64,000 nucleotides of DNA, from assembly GCF_000150275.1 (NCBI RefSeq), contig NW_002060955.1, forward strand, positions 1,123,225 through 1,187,224. Direction: 5' to 3'. A model generated the notes under the pieces. It did not search any database and had not been told where the DNA came from. It saw only the letters and a program-made list of their open reading frames with translations. The stretch comes from Trichoplax adhaerens (taxonomy: Eukaryota; Placozoa; Uniplacotomia; Trichoplacea; Trichoplacidae). This document shows, piece after piece, positions 12,101-24,900 of this stretch. The position numbers were made by a program, and so were the translations under genes. Numbering within the stretch: position 1 is the stretch's first letter; every line of letters begins with the position of its first letter.

Positions 12101-15100
12101 CATTAGGCTTATCATAAAGGCTACTACGGATCAAAATATGTTTGGTGGTTTCCAGGATGGTTTCGCTCAAACTGGTGGAGAGATACCTACGGAACTTATA
12201 ATTGTAGTTCGAACGAAATATTTGAAGTTATCGGGAATAACTCATTTTACACTACCACACCCATTTATTCTACTTCTAATACAACAGCTGTTTCCGGCAA
12301 GGTGATCTAGTAAATTTTGCTTTGCTTACTTTTACAGACATTTGCAGAGTATTTCGAACATAAGAGGAGGGATTATGCTCAGATCATACTGTAGCTCTAG
12401 TACCGTATTATCAATCATTTCCTAAACTATAGCATTAATAATAAAATCAGATATGGTTAAGAAATACCAATATCAATTTTGCAGCAGAAAATCTAAGATT
12501 ATTTCAGTTATAAAATTTTTAGAGCTGCTATGCTGCTAAAAAGTCTTTAATATCTGTGTTCTTTAATTATTTCAAAAGGATAAGTCTCTTTTATGTTTGT
12601 GAATCGAGAGAAAGATAAATGACAAAAATATCACTTTGATGCAAGATTAAGTACTTGCATTACTATTTATAATAAAATTAGTTCTGAAAGTAATCTATCT
12701 ATCACGGCGTAAGATATATTTCTATGATTTATGATTAAATTATCATGCTTGGTGTAATTAGATTGCAAACTAAAACGATCTAATGTCATTAGACTGGTAT
12801 ACAATTTTTTAACGACTTGAACAAATCCATGAATTATACATTTGTGTCCAGCGGTTTTGCTGATAAAGTCGGAGCAATATACGATGCCGTCTGGTCTCTT
12901 GCATTAGGACTTCATAGAACAGAACGTTATCTGAAAAACATAAACTCATCATTAGAGCATTTTACTTATGATAATGATCTTATACGATCAGCCTTTGTCA
13001 AAGAGATATCAAACTTATCATTTTATGGAGTTACGGTGAGTATATTAAAGTGATGCAATCGAGATGTGCAATCATAGAAAAGCTTTATCGAGAAAGTAAA
13101 CACAGAAATTACTTTACCAGCTACAGCTTGCTACGATTAATAATGAATAATAATAAAAAGCTATAAACGTAATACTAATTTCAGTTACGAAATGTTAAAT
13201 TAATTAGTATTACTTTTATAAATTGTTAGCAAATCAATAAAATGCTATATCTTACATTAGGGGCCTATTTCATTCAAGAAAGGAAACAGCCGTTTAGGCA
13301 ATGTTATTATTTGGCAATTACAAGGTATTACATAAAAGATGTGGTTAAAATTATCTAATAAGGTTTCAAAATTTACAAATAATAAGGCAATTCAATAATC
13401 TACTTTTGATATACTTCTCAAGATTCTCTTCGTAAAGTTGCCTTTTATGATATTGAAAACAATAAAATAAGCATAGAGAATGATTCACTTAAGTGGCCAG
13501 GTACTACGAGAACTGTTCTTTATTTTTATTAATTAATCGTTTTTGATAGGCAGATTAAATCGTGTGATTAACTTTTAATTTATAGATTGTATTACGAAGT
13601 GCCTTAAATTTTGATTGCTGAAATATTTTGTTATTTATGGCAGCTAACTGTTGCATTTGTTCGGCATAATATTAAGGTGGCAAACCTCCTCAAGATCGTT
13701 TAATTGTCATCGTTGTCATTAAAACTATTCCTAAAGCATTATTTATCCCATTTAGCATTCTTAACTGTTTGGGAATTATATTTTCTCTCATTATTATGGT
13801 ATTCATCGCTGTTAAAAGGCGCAATAGGTATTTCTGTATTTGCGACTTATGATTTATCAATTTTTTATAGAAACTGTACTAAATTTTTCTGACTATTAAG
13901 CATCTTAATTTTCTTTATTCTAATTAGATACATCAAGATGTCAAGTCCTAATTTAAATTACTTCATTTTGTTTGGTTGCATACTTTGCTATATCTCCGTC
14001 ATAGTCAATGGCATGGATGCAGGGATTGTAGGTGTCAAAAATAGAAAACATACATGTATAGCAGAAATTTGGCTATTAAGCTTGGGTTTTACGATTGCCT
14101 TCGGTTCGGTAATGTTAAAGACATGGAGAATATACAAAATATTTACTAACGTTGCAAAATTAAAATTGGTGAGTCCTACCTGCTTACTGATATTTCGCCA
14201 GTAACATGTTAATAATGACCATATAGTTCAGTAAATTCGTATTCAATATAATTTGGCAATAAATGAAATTTAAAGGGACATTTGTAAGTATACGATCGGT
14301 AAATACGGGAAACAAATATAAATAAGCTGATATTAGAGCAATCACTCAACACAGTATTACTAAATTGCTCGCACGTGAGATGTAATTGATATGTAATTAA
14401 TGAAAGACACTGAAAGTATACAACATGCAAAAACTAGAATTTCAGCAATTATTGGTATCGCTATTTCTTTCTTCAAATCTTGTAAATGATCTACGATAAC
14501 TAGCTCTACTCATTTTATCCTTCGTAATGCAAAGCAGACTGAAAGTTTTATTGAACATGTTAATGTCACAGATTACTAGATTAAAAGCAGAATAAGCAAT
14601 GGTGACATATAAGCTTATTTGTAACTCATCAATATTCAAACGATATTATCGTTAAAAATGTCTAAGATATCATTAGTAATGCCCAAATAAAAGCACATAC
14701 ATCATTTCAAAACGGTTATATATTTCATTAGATCGAGTTTCATAAGCATAAGTTAGAGCTGCCGCTAAATATTTATGTCGTCGTTGATGGAATATCAAAA
14801 TATTAACCATGCAAACAATATTTCGTTCAAATAATGTTGCAGTTAACGGCGTAATATTGATCTCGTCATTTTTAGATCATTAAAGACCTACAACTCATTA
14901 TTCGTCTTGGACAGTTGTTACTTGTCGATATTCTCATCTTGATTTTATGGAATATCATTGACCCTATAAGTACCAATGATGTAGACGTTGGAGTAAAAAT
15001 TGTAAGACTTAAAATGATTTTGGAATAATGCAAACGATTTTTAGTACACTGTAATAATACTCTCTATTGGTAATTTTAAATCTTCGCTTTATGTCGATTA

Positions 15101-16876
15101 AACAGTCTTTACTTTTTTTAGCACAACCATAAAGAAATTATACGCGATCGAATTCAAGTTTGCACATCCACAAATTCGATCGTTTGGTTAATAGCTATTT
15201 TGGCCTATAAGTCTGCAATGTTGCTGTTCGGTGTTAGCTTGGCTTGGAGAACTCGTAAAGTTTCTATCGAAACATTAAATGATTCTCGCTCTTTAGTATT
15301 GACAATTTATAATATATTTGTTTTAAGCTTTACTGGCGTTACCGTTGGTATGGTTTCTAATAATACTTATGATATTGGATTCGCTTTGAAAGCAGCATTT
15401 ATTATCTTGTGTACTACATCATCGATTTGTTTAGTATTTATTCCAAAGGTATGTATGAGATTATTATTTCGAATTAAGAATTGCACAGATTTATGAATAC
15501 AAATTAAAGTTTAATTTTAAGTGCAGTTACAGCCAATAAATCAAGGTTATAGTACTGGATCGATTTTGATATGTTTACTTAGATAGTTGTAATACTTTGT
15601 TGTCTGGTTTAACATTAGACTATCCCGTCAGCATACTTGCTAGAAACTTTCTAATATTAGCTGATGCAATATTTATGTCATCAGTTACTACAGGTTAGGA
15701 TTAACCCGACTCTACCATCTGCGACAACTAAAACAGATAACAAATTTAGTAACAATATGCTATCTACATCGATTTCTGGCGAGGCTCAGTTGGAAGTTAG
15801 AAAACTGCGATTAATTATCAGAGAGGTAAGCAATCTTTTTTTCGTTGACAATCAAAACCGCAGCTGATTGTATCTATGATAAAGGGTCAATGCCGTAGCA
15901 CAAATACTCAGTTAAGAAATCCATGTATCAGTTACCAATGTCGATTTTTAAATCTATTTATAAAATCACTCGCGGAATTTAAAATAATAACTCATTAAAA
16001 ATTTGCGGTTCTATTTCAGTTTGATAAGAGTAAGGACAAATACGTGCAGTCTAGTACGTAAATTTTGTTTAGTTTTCATAAAAGGGCCAACTTTCGTAGG
16101 AATTTAATTACTATACTTGGAAATTGGAAACTTATTTGAATGTTAACTATCCACTTTTATCTCAAAGTATAAAATTCATTATGCATGATTTTGATAATTG
16201 ATTCTTAAGAAACTTTCAAGTATGGAAATGCTGTTTCATATATTAGAAGATAACACATTTAATACCAATGATATTATATGCTAGTTAAAGTCCAGAATAG
16301 TATCGCAATTATCATGAGATAAGTAGTATCATTCAGTTTTTGCAAAGGCAATTCATTCTTGATCTGGTTTATATTGATACGATCAATATATTATACCTTA
16401 AAATAACTGGAGATAGGTAATAATAGAGTGAGACTGTGTATATCATTAAACTGCTACTGTAGTTATCCAACATGGATGCATCAAGTGCCGATAAATTTTG
16501 TTTCGACTAAGTAGATTAAGTCAATGTTTATAGTCTGCTTATGAATAGTATTCAGTATTAATCCTAGAACATCTACAAGCATAAATTGAAGAATATTACT
16601 TCGTCTAAGCCAATTATTTTATTAGCTTTGAAGCTGTAATCTAATATATAATTTGAAATCTAGGCCATTTAACTATTTATCTAAATGTAATATTTATCCA
16701 ATTTAGTGGTATTTGCTTTAAATGCTTATTGCTAGATAAATGATATTCTACATCTGTAAGTAATGAACTATGTTTAATGCTACTCTGAATGAAATTTGCT
16801 TGAATTGTATTATATCTAGCAAGAAGAAAAGCTCCAAAAATTGAGCAACCGTACTATACAAGAAACCGAAAATTAA
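6187..16876 (+). CDS. GABA-B-like class C GPCR, copy A (15 exons)
   Basis: Plasma-membrane receptor with Venus-flytrap ectodomain, 7TM core and short coiled-coil tail; about 770 residues. Exons: 6187-6408, 8955-9092, 9380-9550, 10108-10209, 10600-10665, 12107-12301, 12793-13035, 13261-13324, 13423-13500, 13677-13827, 13928-14168, 14876-15001, 15122-15448, 15694-15825, 16820-16876 (TAA). All borders are GT-AG and all phases agree. Residues 1-21 are a signal peptide (MRLAIWICIFFIFG...). The ectodomain has YWNLVQVGYAS, YPYYFRT, DVRIIV, YGSKYVWWFPGW and AIYDAVW, with a cysteine pair (QLIC, YNC) matching C375/C409 of GABBR1. The linker WPGGKPPQDR leads to TM1; RYIKMSSPNLNYF starts TM2; LAWRTRKVSIETLNDSR is intracellular loop 3. 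The tail ends in KLRLIIREQEEKLQKL, a short leucine heptad. There is no sushi domain. By sequence it is nearer GABBR2 than GABBR1. Ligand and partner are unknown. Introns 1 and 5 carry solo LTRs. Confidence 0.93.
7419..8058 (-). mobile_element. solo LTR, 630-bp family, with 5-bp TSD (intron 1 of copy A)
   Basis: The LTR is 7424-8053, exactly 630 bp, flanked by AGCTT at 7419-7423 and 8054-8058. On the minus strand it runs TGTTACAG...GAGACA, so it has TG...CA ends, and it carries GTATATAAATG followed by AATAAAG, a TATA box and polyadenylation signal in LTR order. Two more copies form the head-to-head pair at 20569-21912. No internal gag or pol sequence is present, so this is what remains after LTR-LTR recombination. 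The minus-strand ORF at 7775-7966 lies inside it and is probably not a gene. Confidence 0.88.
11110..11724 (+). mobile_element. solo LTR, 605 bp, with 5-bp TSD (intron 5 of copy A)
   Basis: The LTR is 11115-11719, flanked by GCAGT at 11110-11114 and 11720-11724. It begins TGTGACGGAG and forms a hairpin with ACTCCGTCA. A TATA box (GTATATAAAG, about 11488) is followed about 100 bp later by AATAAA (about 11592), and the 3' end has the hairpin TCGTG/CACGA. It shares the TGTnACGGAG...CTCCG start and an AAGACCC-GGTTTC stretch near the 3' end with the LTR at 28698, so both belong to one broad family. The last bases read CGACT rather than the expected CA, so the 3' border may be off or mutated. Confidence 0.75.
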
Positions 16877-19800
16877 GCGCAAGATAAGGACTCAGCAATC
16901 AAGCGATTCTTCTTTGTCTCATATTATCGTTTGATTACCTTACGTGTTATAGTTGTAAAGAAATTTATCGAAGAAATTTCATGCTAAAATTAATATTAAT
17001 ACAATCCTATGTTAGTCGCATCAATTTTGGCATTACAGTCAATTCAACTGTTACAACTTCCAAATTTTGTAACAAGTACTAGATCTGCACTCAGCAAGGA
17101 GACCCAGTAATTAAGTTGAAGAACTAATTTTATTGTTAAAACGAAGAGTTTATATACTTTCTTAATTGTGACCTTTGATCTACTGACGTAGATCACAAGA
17201 TCATCACCAACAGAAAGGTTTCCCTAGTTTAGTCATTACAAATAGGATATCATACCGAGTATGGCAACATGAGAATACATATATAGATAAGCTTAATATA
17301 GTACCATAACTACATCTATATACGCATGACGTGATAATAACATCGTGATGTTTAACCATATATAGAAAGAAGGTAACATACTAATTATGTAACTATTACA
17401 GAACGTGACATCAACTATTTGTAAAAATATTAATGGCCGTATAATAGCTAAAGTAGAGCTAAGAAGATTTTAAAATTTGGTGCTTGCAAGTCATTTTTAC
17501 TAGCGGATTCACTGGTATCAACTTTAGAGTAAAGTAACTTATTTTAAATTTTTGGTCCACAATTATTTTCATTTTTGATGTCAACTCCATTATTTATTTA
17601 CATTCTTCACTTGTTAAGTATTTCATTTTGAATAAATTCAATCAAATAACACTGTATTCCAGTCATAGCTTGATTTTTTTCTTTTCTTTTTCTCATTTCG
17701 ATCTGTTTGAATCCTTATAACATATTTGTTAGACTTTACTGCTAGAAATAAACTATTTGAATAATTACGTATTAGTATCGTTCATTGTTATGACTGAAAT
17801 AATTATGATTCAATAAAAACATGTTGAAAATGATTAGTCTAAATTATAATTTAAGTAAAATACTAAATGCCACACTTCAAGGCTTCTAACTAATATGTNN
17901 NNNNNNNNNNNNNNNNNNNNNNNNNNNNNNNNNNNNNNNNNNNNNNNNTCTACCGACTAATGTTACCTGATAGGACTGCACTATGTCCACTCATAGAGTC
18001 TTTTCAATACACCTGCAATCTATCAATAGTCAAAATTTCAATTACGAGAACTTGTACTGTATAAATATTGCATTACGGTACAAAATATAATTTACTGTAA
18101 TACTGTATATCGTGACTTCAGTGATTCCTACTGTAAGCAACTAATTGTAATCACCGTATGTATAACATATATAATTCACTAAATTTAGTCATTTAATTCT
18201 TCACTGTCGTTCGTACCGTGACAGCTTGTAAATTAATTTTACCAAAGATTTTGACACTTATAAGCACTACAATGGCATCTTTTATAATTTTTATGATCCA
18301 GAGTAATAGCCTAATATCATATTGCTCCCTTTAAATTTGAGATAGATCCAGGTATTGCTTCTCAGAAAAGTTTTAATTTATAGAACTATTACAAAGTTTA
18401 GGTTAGCCAACTAAATTTCACTTTCTTCTAAGTATAAGCTGATTAATTTTATCTTAGGGTAAGTGCCGGATGGAATATACACAATCCTTAGTTTTTTACA
18501 ATTAAAATGTTTAATAAATGCAGATCTTGCAGAAACGTAGCTTTGTTCGGTGACTGAAGTTCGAAAATAGTATGGATATTAATATCTTAGTTATTTTGAT
18601 GTCTGTAACAAATTGGCTAACGAAATTTATGAAGAATCAGATATGGTCAAGCTTATGAATTATGCATAAAATCGTTATCAGTAAAATTATTTAATTTATC
18701 GATAATTTAAATGGTTCTCGAAAAATAATTCATAATAATAATATGTTGCAAATTAGTTCATAATTGCTGTTAATTTACTTGATACTGAAACGCTTTGTAC
18801 GCTATATAAATAATTGAGAATAGAACAGCATATTGATTTCGCGTAATATAGACAATTATGAGAATTGTTATAATTAACTGGTCAAGCTAAGACAAAGATA
18901 CTGTAGCTCGTTGATATTAATACTTTTTCGCAAAATCAAAGCACATAGAGATTCCTATAAAGCATATTATCGTAATATTTACAGGAACAAATATTACTAG
19001 AAAGGTAGTGCTTACAAGGAAGACAGTATAGTAGAAAGACTAAATTAATATCAATGGCCAAAACAATTTTCAGTTGCTCTTTTCAGTTTTCATTTTAGCG
19101 CTACTTCATTTACAATTCACTTGTCTCGTGTCATTGCATCTATTCGTAACAAAAATACATAATTTATAATTATTTGTCATATATCTATAAAATTGATCAA
19201 TTTCACAGTCGTAATCGTGATAAATATGTTGACAAAGAATGTAGGTAGTAGTATTTAATTGGCGATATTGATTTACGTTTATAATAATGGTAACGCTAAC
19301 AGATTTAGAAATATTTATAGTACTGATTTATGCTCTGGAATTTTTATCAGCTTAAATATTAATATCTTCTTCTGCTTTCAACATTAATAAATCATTTAAT
19401 AATTGCTGACGTAACAGATAATCTTATAAAAAGAAGAAAAATGCATATGTATCGAATTTTTTCATAATCAAAAAACAAAAAATCGATTACTCATTTACTT
19501 GCCTTGCAAAATGGACTAAATTAATCTTACAACTACCGATATCTATGAACATTTATCAATTTGATTGTAATTAAAGAACTAACTTAAGAAAAATTTTCTG
19601 GATAGATTGATAAATTCACTGCTTCATTTTGCAGATAAATCAAAATATTCCGAAATCTATATTTATGGCGTGATTGGTTAAAAATATCAAATTTTATGAT
19701 AATACTCGTAAAGAGAAATATAAAATGTCAACAGAAATTACTATCATACTTGGGCAGGCTTATGTCGCAAAATTTACGGAAGTTAGATTAAGATATCGAT

Positions 19801-20568
19801 CCTTTTCTAATAAAGAATTCCTTTCGGACATTTTGCTTATGCTTGAACCACAATGTCTTTCAGAAATATATCTGGTGTTTATACATGAATAGTTATTATG
19901 CTCATCTACTGTATAAGGTAATGCGTATGGATAGATTAGTAAGCCGAAAGTGAATAAATGGAATTTTATATGTAATAGGTTGGGTGACTAAACATTGCAG
20001 CTTTGCATTTTCCTAAGTAAAAACTAAAACATTGCACGAATTCTCATCATCTAGTTTTATCTAAGACTATTTCCATCCTTTAAAATTTTCTGAAATTGAA
20101 TCTATCACAGTACCTCAGAAAACTGAATCCTTTAGGCCATAGAATTGATCTTTGCTGTATCTACAAATTGATGCTATTGTCAAGTAATATCGATATTAAA
20201 TTTATGGCTTTAAGCGAATACTCGTATTCATAGTAGATATAATTTTTATAATGGTAATGATTAAAAATGAAATATTTCGAGGCAAATAGGAATTAAGATT
20301 GTAATTGAAATTTTCTTTACAAATATAGGAGAAATGCTTAACTATTTAATCAAAATATAAGTCTTCGATCGCCCAGGGGTGGAAATCGAATCTTTCTGCC
20401 TGTAATGTTTATTCATGGTCGCAAAAATCATATCTAGCAATGCATATATACCGATATTGGCCAGTCCATTACCGGTAATTTATCAGGAAATGTAAGTAAT
20501 ACCGGTAATAGCCTGGCATTAAACGCCTTTAACGGTAACGCTGGCATTACCGAAGTTGGAATTAGCAC
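16877..20568. other. intergenic region downstream of copy A
   Basis: AT-rich sequence without recognisable receptor exons. AATAAA at 17631-17636 is a possible polyadenylation signal for copy A. The 50-N gap is here. A plus-strand ORF at 19674-19892 (72 codons) shows no domain or splice context. Around 20450-20560 there is a cluster of TACCGGTAAT and GGCATTA motifs in both orientations, perhaps an eroded small element. Confidence 0.5.
17899..17948. other. assembly gap (50 N)
   Basis: A run of exactly 50 N, which looks like a placeholder for a scaffold gap rather than a measured length. It lies about 1 kb beyond the stop codon of copy A, so no recognised exon is affected, but the true A-to-B distance is unknown. 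Confidence 0.99.
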
Positions 20569-21198
20569 TGTGACAGTGTTATATACTGTATTAGAGTAGA
20601 AATATCTATTTTAGGATAATTCTGTTAACCTATCCTTATTTAGTTAACTTCTAATTTGGATATACTGTGTTTTAATATAGTACTGACTTTTTATGACAGT
20701 GACACTTATACGCATACTCAAATTAATAGTTATAATAGGGAATGCAAATCATCTACTTACAGTTCGAATCATATGATTGTAACTTACTTATGGTAGATTG
20801 TAAATTGTTGTGGAAATGTTCCGTGATAAGACATATCGTAATTTGACTATTCTGTATTAGTCATCAGATGTCTGTGTTCGTAAATACTGTTATCTGCATT
20901 AAGGGAGCAGTAGCTATAAATTAATATCTAATTCAGTAAATGATTTCAAAGTTAATTGTACTAACTATGACTCATGAACTATTGAGGAATAGTATATAAA
21001 TGCAGTACATCATGCAATAAAGTGGATTCTCCAACTTAGTGTTTAACGTAAAATACGAGGCGTCTAAGGCTTTGTGTAGTCTGCTAGTAGAGCAAAAGTG
21101 TTTGTGATAGCGCAGATATCGTTCCTTGATACGTGGTTCAAGGAATTGACTTATTGATCGTACATTACGTTATCTTGTTGCAAAGCTGTTTTGTGACA
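20569..21198 (+). mobile_element. solo LTR, 630-bp family, left arm of inverted pair
   Basis: 630 bp, TGTGACAGTG...TTTTGTGACA, in plus orientation (AGTATATAAATG near 20992, then AATAAAG near 21016). It is the reverse complement, with scattered substitutions, of 21283-21912 and is homologous to the LTR at 7424-8053. Its immediate flanks AGCAC (20564-20568) and GTAAT (21199-21203) do not match each other. They match the flanks of the partner LTR once the spacer is inverted. Confidence 0.85.
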
Positions 21199-21282
21199 GT
21201 AATGCATTAACAATTATTTATAGATAATATGAATTTATCGAGACAGCTTCTGTTGTACCACCGGCATATTCGTATATGTGTT

Positions 21283-21912
21283 TGTTATAAAACAGCTTTG
21301 CAACAAGATAACGTAATGTACGATCAATAAGTCAATTCCTTGAACCACGTATCAAGGAACGATATCCGCGCTATCACAAACGCTTTTGCTCTACTAGCAG
21401 ACTACCCAAAGCCTTAGACACCTCGTATTTTACGTTAAACACTAAGTTTGAGAATCCACTTTATTACATGATGTACTGCATTTATATACTATTCCTCAAT
21501 AGTTCATGAGTCATAGTTAGTACAATTAACTTTGGAATCATTTACTGAATTAGATATTAATTATAGCTACTGCTCCCTTAATGCAGACAACAGTATTTAC
21601 GAACACAGACATCTGATGACTAATACAGAATAGTCAGATTACGATCTGTCTTATCACGGAACATTTCCACGATGATTTACGATCTACCATAAGTAAATTA
21701 CAATCACAATGATTCGAATTGTAAGTAGATGATTTGCATTCCCTATTATAACTATTAATTTCAGGATGTGTATAAGTGTCACTGTCATAAAAAGTCAGTA
21801 CTACATTAAAAAACAGTATATCCAAATTAGAAATTAACTAAATAAGGACAGGCTAACAGAATTATCCTAACATTGATATTTCTACTCTAGTACAGTATAT
21901 GACACTGTCACA
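21283..21912 (-). mobile_element. solo LTR, 630-bp family, right arm of inverted pair
   Basis: 630 bp in minus orientation, head-to-head with 20569-21198 across an 84-bp spacer (21199-21282), so the two arms make a near-perfect 1.34-kb palindrome. Flanks are GTGTT (21278-21282) on the left and ATTAC (21913-21917) on the right. The reverse complement of the left arm's inner flank GTAAT is ATTAC, which is this arm's outer flank. The ORF at 21634-21825 resembles that at 7775-7966 only because both lie in the same LTR. Confidence 0.85.
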
Positions 21913-24900
21913 ATTACCTAGTTATTAAGAAATTCTATCTGGAAATGATAATTTGATAGAACTTGGCTTGCTTGATTCATTTCATGAACCGCAGTCTTAT
22001 CTGCGGTAAGTAGAAAATTATTCGCCGGATTGGAAATGAATGGAATCATGGATATTACAGTTAGATTTTTCTTACATACGCATTACTTTACTGAATTAAG
22101 GAGAAAAAAATACCGATATAGCTAATCCATTTCATTAGTGTACCAGTGATTATCGTCAAGTAGATTATTTAAAAATATAATTTGCCATAGTTTTATATAT
22201 CCATGGGTGAAGAAATTAAACTCGTGAAACAAATTAACAATCTGTCACCTTTCTAACACCTGCATTTGACGCTATTGATTTTAGCTAACTGATATCATTG
22301 CCTCATTGTAACAAGGAACAAAGAAATTACCAATTGAACTGATGATTCAATGTTAAAATTTTATTTGTTATTAAATCTAATTTTGATTTCTCATTGTCAA
22401 ATAAATACCGGTTATTAATTTTACAGCTATTATCTTATTTTTTATCTACATTTGTAAATATCCAATTCAAGTGCCTTTTGTAGGCTTTTACATTCTTTAT
22501 TGATTTCGTTATTCTAATATGAAGGTATAGTAATTAATTAAATAAATCTGCTTCCCGTTAATGCTATAATATCACAAGTCGTTTGCAAGACCATACATAG
22601 TTAGGTATTTTTAACAAAGAAATCTTTTTATCCAAGTACAATCCAACTTATATATTACCTGCCAATTATTTTCCCCTCCAAAATATGAAACTTCTTAAAA
22701 TACTTGAATATTACCTAGCAAGATTTGATTAAATTTTACTAATTTAATAAACAGAGGATTGCATATCAAGATTTGTAGCTTACTTTTGTTTAAGTTTAGG
22801 TTCAGAAGGTCATGATATTTAGGCTAGATTGAATGATCGTTTTCAAATTCTAATCCGATTCTCTGATCGCTATGGATAGAGCACGGCCTCAACAAAGCTT
22901 GACGGTTTATGTTACAAGTTAGCTTTGTGAGAATTTTAAGTAAAGTTCTACAAATGATCCACTTAATTAAATGTTTTTCTTCTAAAGGTAAAATAAAAAT
23001 ACAAAAAATTACCATAAAGACCGAACTTTTGTTAGTAAACATTTTTAACTTATTATTTATGCATAATCTTAATCTAAGCATAATTGCTGTTTAGTACAAC
23101 AATCATGGACTAGAATTTAAATAATCTTACTGATACCTATAAACAATAACTTTCAATCGAATACAGTATATAAAGGCTTACCATTAATAAAACTCGCATT
23201 AAGACATTATTTATAGCACTTAGTACGACAACTATGGATTTTTCCAGGTTATCTACTACTGCCATATTAAGCAACTATAACGGTAAAGTAACTCCGTAAC
23301 AGCATAGCTATTTGATCTCTTTTGGAGCAGAATTATGAAAACTCTTGCAATCGTATAATTTAATGTACAGCAATGGAATAAAAATAACAAATAAATAAAT
23401 TTGATCAAATTAGCTTAACTTTATATAACTAGCAAGAGCAAATACTTTTAATTAAAATAGCTCATTGAAATAATTTACTTATGGCATTTTCAGAGTATAG
23501 AATACTTTACTGCCCATATCTGTTCCATCCGGAATTATATATTTTCAACTAAATTCTATCTTTATATATTTTAAAGTTTAACTAATTTATAACAATAATC
23601 TGGATGCGATGCACATATTGCGGTGAACAAAAAACAAATATTAGATGGAATATGCTTACATGCTCTCTTTGCCTAACAAATTACTAGTATAAAATTCAGT
23701 CAAGTGCTTCAAATAGGACATCGTAGAGTAGATTTTAAATTATACAAATCGTTCATCTGATAAAATGCATAAATTCAATTTTAATCATTTACGATAGTTT
23801 CCTTTTCGATGTTTGCTTAAAATTAGCCAGTGTTGTAGCACAATTTAAAAAATTCTCTCAACTACATAAATTGCAATGAGTCATCAAGAAATTGCATTTC
23901 CTGATCTGATATTTAAATAAATATTTTAGCATGAAGTAAGGCCTTGACAGCTATTATTTATTACAGTCTACATATAGTAAATGCGGTGAAGAATGATAGA
24001 TACAGTCGCAATGACGTCTCACTAACAGAAGTATAGCAATTATTGAATAACATTCGCTATATCTAAGGTAATCTTTATTCAGGTTTTTACTTTTTAAAAT
24101 TTCATTTTTATTATGCGAGAAGGGGCTTCGAAAATAAAACCGTAAGTCATCATATACAATTCTTCCACTAATTTATTAAAAATCAAATTCGAAAATATGA
24201 AAACTTACACTTACTTAATCAATTTGAAATTTTATTTTTTTGCGAATTAATGATGCAACGATATGTTATTCCGAAATATGTAAATTTAATGATGATGTTA
24301 GGCTTTAACCGGCCATTATACATAATGGCCGGTTATGAGAACTGACCATAATCTAAACAAGTATAACATAATTATGTAATTTATTAAACTTTTCACGGAC
24401 ATATAATTTTATTATTATCAGGTTAATGTTCATTAATCCGGGAGATGTGTATCTAAATCGATTTTTGTTTTTCAGAAGTCTATTTATTTTCAATTAAAAT
24501 GAATTAACATATTGCATCATGAGAGTATAGTGATAGAGAGATTCATGGGAAAGCATGAATACAGTCTTAATACGTAAATAGGGTCTTTTAACAATGATGG
24601 GCAATCGATATTGTCTTCTAAGGAATTTGCTATTATAATGATTCGCTTATCAGGGAACAGTTGGGAAATAAAAATCATTTTATCCGCTTGCGATATCTTT
24701 TTATTTCTTGGTCAACAAAAAAAATTTTAATTTTATAGCTAAGTTAAGAATCTTGTATTTAATTCAATTAGCAGTATATGAGATGCAGTAATTTATGTGT
24801 ACAATAAGCTCTCTGAGTGGAGTTTAACTGTCGTCTAGATGAAATACCTGTTTCTCGATATTGAACGCTAATTTTATAATCTAGCTTTGTACTTTCATGG

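Noticed and set aside
13704-13892. 62-codon hydrophobic ORF
   Set aside because: It is exon 10 (TM1) of copy A read in the wrong frame.
20569-21912. Foldback transposon or long-TIR MITE
   Set aside because: A single 630-bp arm with TG/CA ends, TATA/AATAAA and its own 5-bp duplication exists at 7424-8053, so the arms are solo LTRs in inverted orientation rather than TIRs of one element.
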